DNA of 36,763 nt from an uncultured Bacteroidales bacterium (GTDB lineage: Bacteria > Bacteroidota > Bacteroidia > Bacteroidales > Porphyromonadaceae): assembly GCA_902489445.1 (NCBI GenBank), contig CABTZX010000018.1, positions 1 to 36,763 of the forward strand, read 5' to 3'. Shown here piece after piece: positions 32,579 through 36,763 of the stretch. Every line of letters begins with the position of its first letter. The first letter of the stretch is position 1. The notes beneath the pieces are model-generated. The model was not told the origin of the DNA, ran no database searches, and saw only the letters and a list, made by a program, of their open reading frames with translations. The translations under genes were made by a program, and so were the position numbers.

Positions 32579-34468
32579 TTACTGCTTCAGCAGTACCAAT
32601 AGAACGGATATATCGTGTGGCGATACCCCCGGAATGCGGGCTGCCTGCGCTAAGGTGAGCGGCTTTATACGTTCCAGCTTTTGCCGCGCTTCGGTTGATA
32701 GGCTTTCGATGCTTGCGTAGTTCAGTTTATCCCCTAAACGCAGGTTTTCCATTCTACTTAGGCGCGCTGCTTCTATCTCTTCCCGTGCAATGTAGCCTTC
32801 GTATTTAATGGCTATTTCAGCACTTTCCCCGGATTCCGGATTGATTTCGTTTGCTTCGTTAACCGCTTTTTTCAGCTCCGGAAGTACGTCGCAAAGCAGC
32901 GATAGTGATAAATTGGGGCGCAATAGTAGGTCGTGCAGCTTAACTCCCTGCGATAGTTCTTTTTCGCCTACCGAAGCCAAAAGCGGATTCACTTCCGTTG
33001 GGGTTACAGAAAGGTTTGCAATAAATCGGGTGAGCTTCTGCACCGCCTCCTCTTTTGCACAGAAACGATTGTAGCGAGTTGTATCGGCTAATCCGATTTC
33101 GTATCCTTTGGGCGTTAGACGCGCATCGGCGTTATCCTGCCGCAGAAGGATGCGGAATTCAGCACGCGAAGTGAACATTCGGTAAGGCTCGTCTACCCCT
33201 TTTGTGACCAAATCATCAATCAGCACGCCGATGTAGGCTTCGTTTCGCCGCAGGATGAGCTCTTTATCCGTGTAGAGCAGCGAAAGTGCTGCATTGATTC
33301 CCGCCATCAGTCCCTGCGCGGCTGCCTCCTCGTATCCGGTGGTGCCGTTTACTTGCCCAGCAAGGTATAACCCTTTCACCACGAATGATTCCAAAGTAGG
33401 CTTCAGCTGTGTGGGGTCGAAGTAATCATATTCAATTGCATATCCCGGCTTAAAGAAACGGACGTTCCGAAAAGCGGGGATGGTACGGAGCGCTTCTAAC
33501 TGAACCTCAGGCGGTAATGAGGATGAGAACCCGTTCAGATAGTATTCGTTTGAGCCGGCTCCCTCCGGTTCCAAAAAGAGCTGATGTTGCTCTCTGCCGG
33601 CAAAGGTCACTATTTTGGTTTCTATACTGGGGCAGTAGCGTGGACCGATGGAGTGAATCTGTCCGTTATAGAGGGGCGAAAGTCCCTTATCTATAGCACG
33701 TTGCAGTATATTGTGACACTCCTTGTTGGTGTGCAATATGTAGCAGGGTTGCTGCGGAAGTTCGCTTTTTGTCGGGAGAAACGAAAAGCCGCCCGACTCC
33801 TTGTCGCCATATTGAGCTTCCGCGAGCGACAGATCTACTGTACGCAAATCGATGCGTGGCGGCGTACCTGTTTTCATCCGATCAGAACAAATGCCGCAAT
33901 CCTGTAGTTGTTCGGTAAGTGCGTTGACGGGTGGTTCGCCTAATCTGCCCCCCGGCTCTCTATTGGCACCAAAGTGCATCATACCGCGCAAAAACGTTCC
34001 CGCCGATAGAATTACCTTCTGTGCCGAGAACGCGCCCCACAGAGCCGTTACAACGCCCTCCACGGTGTGATTCTGAATAATCAGCTCGCGAACCGTATCC
34101 TGAATTACGTCTAGGGATTCCGTTTCGGTGAGCTGCATGCGCCACAGGCGCGAAAAGTACTCTTTATCGAGTTGCGCCCTGGGGCTCCACATTGCCGGGC
34201 CCTTACTACGGTTCAGCAAACGGAATTGAAGCGTTGCGCGGTCGCTTAATATGCCGCTCATACCGCCCAGTGCGTCAATTTCACGCACAATTTGACCTTT
34301 GGCGATGCCCCCCATGGCGGGGTTGCAGCTCAGAGCCGCTATCCTGCTCATATCGGACGTAACGAGCAGCGTGCGTACACCCATCCGTGCGGCTGCCGAT
34401 GCGGCTTCGCAGCCCGCATGACCCCCGCCGATTACAATCACTTCATAGTGCCTCTGCTCCATACCCAC
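32579..34468 (-). CDS. mnmG: tRNA uridine-5-carboxymethylaminomethyl modification enzyme MnmG (GidA)
   Basis: 629 aa flavoprotein that, with MnmE, adds the carboxymethylaminomethyl group to U34 of several tRNAs, using methylene-THF. FAD motif VIGGGHAGCEAASAAARMG (residues 11-29), then SCNPAMGGIAKGQIVREIDA, SKGPAMWSPRAQ, GTFLRGMMHFG, TGYEEAAAQG and the typical TSRAEFRILLRQDNADARL. The C-terminal helical domain (from about 550) contacts MnmE and tRNA. It is first in the minus cluster that continues into uvrC with no gap. In Bacteroidetes and other groups gidA-family genes are sometimes near the origin, as here. Confidence 0.96.
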   Translation of the reverse strand: MGMEQRHYEVIVIGGGHAGCEAASAAARMGVRTLLVTSDMSRIAALSCNPAMGGIAKGQIVREIDALGGMSGILSDRATLQFRLLNRSKGPAMWSPRAQLDKEYFSRLWRMQLTETESLDVIQDTVRELIIQNHTVEGVVTALWGAFSAQKVILSAGTFLRGMMHFGANREPGGRLGEPPVNALTEQLQDCGICSDRMKTGTPPRIDLRTVDLSLAEAQYGDKESGGFSFLPTKSELPQQPCYILHTNKECHNILQRAIDKGLSPLYNGQIHSIGPRYCPSIETKIVTFAGREQHQLFLEPEGAGSNEYYLNGFSSSLPPEVQLEALRTIPAFRNVRFFKPGYAIEYDYFDPTQLKPTLESFVVKGLYLAGQVNGTTGYEEAAAQGLMAGINAALSLLYTDKELILRRNEAYIGVLIDDLVTKGVDEPYRMFTSRAEFRILLRQDNADARLTPKGYEIGLADTTRYNRFCAKEEAVQKLTRFIANLSVTPTEVNPLLASVGEKELSQGVKLHDLLLRPNLSLSLLCDVLPELKKAVNEANEINPESGESAEIAIKYEGYIAREEIEAARLSRMENLRLGDKLNYASIESLSTEARQKLERIKPLTLAQAARIPGVSPHDISVLLVLLKQ

Positions 34469-34642
34469 TTATCCGTAGCTTCTTTGTCGCTCCAACTCCA
34501 AGTTATAAAACAATCGACCCTCGCATAATGTTCACTTAAACCCGAATGTAGTTAGGTTGCGTGGCATATTAAGTTAATGAGATGCCGCGCGTTTTCTGTC
34601 AAAATGCATTTTCTGCGTAATCCGGAGGGTTTTGAATATAAG

Positions 34643-34677
34643 AAAACTCCCCACCGAGCTTTGCGATGGGGAGTTTT
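34643..34677. terminator. Terminator downstream of the BIG2 lipoprotein gene
   Basis: AAAACTCCCCA (34643-34653) and TGGGGAGTTTT (34667-34677), an 11-bp perfect stem with a 13-nt loop; on the minus strand the T-run continues into TTTTCTTATATTC. Confidence 0.88.
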
Positions 34678-34719
34678 AAGGATTAAATTACGAATGGATA
34701 TTCGTTTGGCTGCGGAAAC

Positions 34720-36264
34720 TTATCGGAAGTCCGGAATGAACGAGTTTTGTGTACGTACGCACCTGCGGATCAGTTCTGCAGTTTCAGGTTCAGCCATTTT
34801 CTTCAGTACCTGAGCTTTGTTTTTGGGCGGGAAGATCTGTAATACCATACCTCCTGCTACCTTAAAGTATACAGAGTAGATTTGCAAGCTCTTATCGGCA
34901 TTAAATGCTTGGCACGATCCTTCTGTTGCATCAAACGAATAATCATACCCAAAGCCGTTTGTTGTAAGCCATTCCTTGAAAGCTTCCGTTTTTAAGTCGC
35001 TCGGTTTCTGTACCGTGCTAAGGATAGAATTGATAAAGCGAGGTCCTTGTTGAGGCTCATTGAAGTAGAGTACCATACTGAAATTGCTTTCGAAGAGCTT
35101 GGCACTCTTAGTTTGGAATATAAGATTCTTCTTATTTTCATCGCTAAGTTTGGGGTCGTATACGCGTATACCGAGTTTTGCCTCAAACTGCTTCATTTCA
35201 TCCACATTACGGGTTTGGAAGGCTTCCCAGCTGGGGAAGTCCTTTGCTTTAGCTTTGATCGGTTCCGCTTTCCGAACAAACCATACAGAAAGCGTGCTCC
35301 CAAGTTTGGATACGGGTGAATTCCAGCCCCTAACGCTCAGATTAGGATCGGTATCGTGCTTTCCGTAGAACATTTGATTACCATTATCATCTATATCCAT
35401 CTCGATATTACTAAACCCATATTCCTTGAGCAAGATGCGTGTTTTGGGGAAGTTTGTAATATCCTCTTTGGATAGGGCAATGATTACCTGTTCACCGGTT
35501 TTCTTATTGTTCAACCCATAAAGAGCTCCGGGAATCAGATCCAAATCTTTATTCTGATAGCCATAGAATTCATTACCACCGTAGAGTATTTTTCCATATG
35601 TTCTGCCCATTTGTTTTTCGTAGGAACTAACTTCCGGATCTTCCTCATCGTTAAGTACATTGTACTTCAGCAGGGGGAATTCATTCTTAACCGAGGCAAT
35701 TACATCTACGGGGCAAGTCAGTTTTTTATCCAGAACGGTTACGGTTACAGTGGCCTTTCCTTCGGCAACGGCGGTAACAACGCCCTTGTCGCTTACGGTA
35801 GCAACTTCCTTGTTATCAATAGAATATGAGGGCGTTGCTTCTATTTCTGCAGGTGTCCACGTAACCGTAAGTGTTTCCGTATTTCCTACTAATAGCGTAA
35901 CGGATTCGGGCTGAACGGATACTTCCGCAATGCCGGAATTGGATACCGTAACCTTGCAGATAGCGGTTTGCTCACCCACTTTTACGATAATACTGGCAGC
36001 TCCTTCCGCAACAGCCGTAACCAGCCCCTTATCGTTTACGGTGGCTACAGATTCCTTGTTGGACGAAAAGCTCGGTGTGGCCTTTACCTCGGCAGGCGTC
36101 CATGAAACGGAAATCTGCTTTGAGTCTCCCACTTTCAGGGTCATTTGTGCCGGATCCGTCTTTACGGACGTAATTGTTGTCTTGAGGTCGTCTTTGCCCT
36201 TACATCCGCAGGCAAAGAGCAACGCAGCAAACACTGCGCTGATAATCAGGATGTTTTTTCTCAT
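34720..36264 (-). CDS. Lipoprotein with two BIG2 immunoglobulin-like domains
   Basis: 514 aa. A lipoprotein-type signal peptide (residues 1-19) ends in LLFACGC; Cys19 or Cys21 would be lipidated. Two tandem bacterial Ig-like (BIG2) domains follow, about 32-110 and 112-190, nearly duplicates of each other (SVATVNDKGLVTAVAEGAAS and EVATVSDKGVVTAVAEGKAT). The C-terminal 310 residues (from about 200) are not recognised; they are rich in aromatic residues and look like a globular cell-surface domain. Likely exposed on the outer membrane. It stands alone with its own promoter box and terminator. Function unknown. Confidence 0.85.
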   Translation of the reverse strand: MRKNILIISAVFAALLFACGCKGKDDLKTTITSVKTDPAQMTLKVGDSKQISVSWTPAEVKATPSFSSNKESVATVNDKGLVTAVAEGAASIIVKVGEQTAICKVTVSNSGIAEVSVQPESVTLLVGNTETLTVTWTPAEIEATPSYSIDNKEVATVSDKGVVTAVAEGKATVTVTVLDKKLTCPVDVIASVKNEFPLLKYNVLNDEEDPEVSSYEKQMGRTYGKILYGGNEFYGYQNKDLDLIPGALYGLNNKKTGEQVIIALSKEDITNFPKTRILLKEYGFSNIEMDIDDNGNQMFYGKHDTDPNLSVRGWNSPVSKLGSTLSVWFVRKAEPIKAKAKDFPSWEAFQTRNVDEMKQFEAKLGIRVYDPKLSDENKKNLIFQTKSAKLFESNFSMVLYFNEPQQGPRFINSILSTVQKPSDLKTEAFKEWLTTNGFGYDYSFDATEGSCQAFNADKSLQIYSVYFKVAGGMVLQIFPPKNKAQVLKKMAEPETAELIRRCVRTQNSFIPDFR

Positions 36265-36336
36265 ACTTAAGTGTGTTATAGTAACTTCAATGTCTTTCTT
36301 CTTGTGTTGGTCTTTTTATTCCTCACTTCCCCGATA

Positions 36337-36344
36337 CAAATATA
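36337..36344 (-). promoter_or_regulatory. -7 promoter box for the BIG2 lipoprotein gene
   Basis: Minus strand TATATTTG, exact TAnnTTTG, about 73 bases before the start. No -33 at the right distance was seen. Confidence 0.45.
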
Positions 36345-36482
36345 CGACAAATAAATTAATTCGGATCAGATGATCGAGTCTGACCTTTAGCCGTTAGGCT
36401 GAGAAGATGCATTGAAGAACGTAACTTTTCGCTGTTCGTTTTTGTAGAGCTGCCTCCGCTACGAGCCCGACCGACCCGCCCC

Positions 36483-36570
36483 AAACCTATATACCTATCA
36501 ATGGGTACCTATATACCTTTTGCGCGAAACTTATATACCTATCATCCGAAACCTCTATACCTTTTGTGTA
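36483..36570 (+). repeat. 4 x 22-bp element, copy 6
   Basis: Units start at 36483, 36505, 36527 and 36549: AAACCTATATACCT, GTACCTATATACCT, AAACTTATATACCT, AAACCTCTATACCT, with spacers ATCAATGG, TTTGCGCG, ATCATCCG and TTTGTGTA. The right half is conserved (plus orientation). It lies upstream of the lipoprotein gene, 50 bases before the decamer array. Confidence 0.93.
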
Positions 36571-36620
36571 GTGCAGTTAGTACTGCTGTTGAACCATGGC
36601 TTTGCTGTTGTGGAGAAGCC

Positions 36621-36763
36621 ATCAGAACTAATCGGAATTAATCGGAACCAATCAGAGCCAATCGGAATTAATCAGAATTAATCGGAGCCAATCAGAGCCA
36701 ATCGGAATTAATCAGAATTAATCGGAGCCAATCAGAGCCAATCGGAATTAATCAGAATTAATC
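36621..36763. repeat. 10-bp-period repeat array with 40-bp higher-order unit (right end)
   Basis: Fourteen decamers in exact 10-bp phase. From 36661 four decamers (ATCGGAATTA, ATCAGAATTA, ATCGGAGCCA, ATCAGAGCCA) repeat as a 40-bp unit two and a half times without a mismatch, until the sequence stops. All frames contain TAA, so it is not coding. The array at 1-140 is a more diverged, inverted relative. Confidence 0.92.

Noticed and set aside
36621..36763. Decamer array as a coding repeat protein
   Set aside because: All frames on both strands meet stop codons within a few units.

Overview
The window looks like chromosomal DNA of a Bacteroidales bacterium, most likely close to Porphyromonas. 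Reasons: intergenic promoters of the Bacteroidetes type (TTTG, about 20 nt, TAnnTTTG), few Shine-Dalgarno sequences, a long (665 aa) urocanate hydratase, a sirtuin without zinc cysteines, a tRNA without encoded CCA, and gene neighbours (thyA-folA-hisS-dxs-trkA-trkH, SPFH/NfeD) that fit that order. The genus is an inference; the phylum is well supported. Almost all genes are core housekeeping genes, intact and tightly packed. I see no insertion sequence, prophage, CRISPR array or defence locus.

Layout. 1-140 is a 10-bp-period repeat array. 179-1354 (-) is an outer-membrane porin-like barrel. 1387-2006 holds a 22-bp repeat element, a candidate structured RNA with its own promoter and terminator, and the thyA promoter. 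2007-9432 (+) is a six-gene cluster: thymidylate and folate synthesis, histidyl-tRNA synthetase, DXP synthase and Trk potassium uptake. 9605-17641 (-) is a second cluster: apbE, dCMP deaminase, C-terminal protease, 5-formyl-THF cyclo-ligase, hutU, sirtuin, TlpA-like protein, tadA. 17845-21037 (-) has a membrane glycosyltransferase, SPFH/NfeD pair and polyprenyl-phosphate sugar transferase. 21333-24983 (-) is argS-mnmA-alkD, followed by a universal-stress protein and a small HTH protein. At 27163-27234 lies an initiator tRNA-Met. 27275-27870 has no gene and carries a DnaA-box cluster. yrbG (+) follows, then 29003-34468 (-) mnmG-uvrC-dtd-MazG-like-deoC, a BIG2 lipoprotein (-), and at 36621-36763 another 10-bp-period array.

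The most interesting content is non-coding. (1) Six intergenic elements, each made of exactly four 22-bp units around the palindrome AAAGGTATATACCTTT, are spread every 3.5-9.5 kb. (2) The gene-free stretch before yrbG looks like a chromosomal replication origin: two inverted TGTTGATAA boxes, an AT-rich segment, then DnaA-like 9-mers spaced exactly 11 bp. Strand composition changes there in the direction expected for an origin, and two parS-like sites sharing TGTTTCACGTGGAA lie 3.5-5 kb to the right, inside uvrC. (3) Decamer arrays in opposite orientation close both ends of the window, which suggests that the sequence stops where an assembly broke in a repeat.
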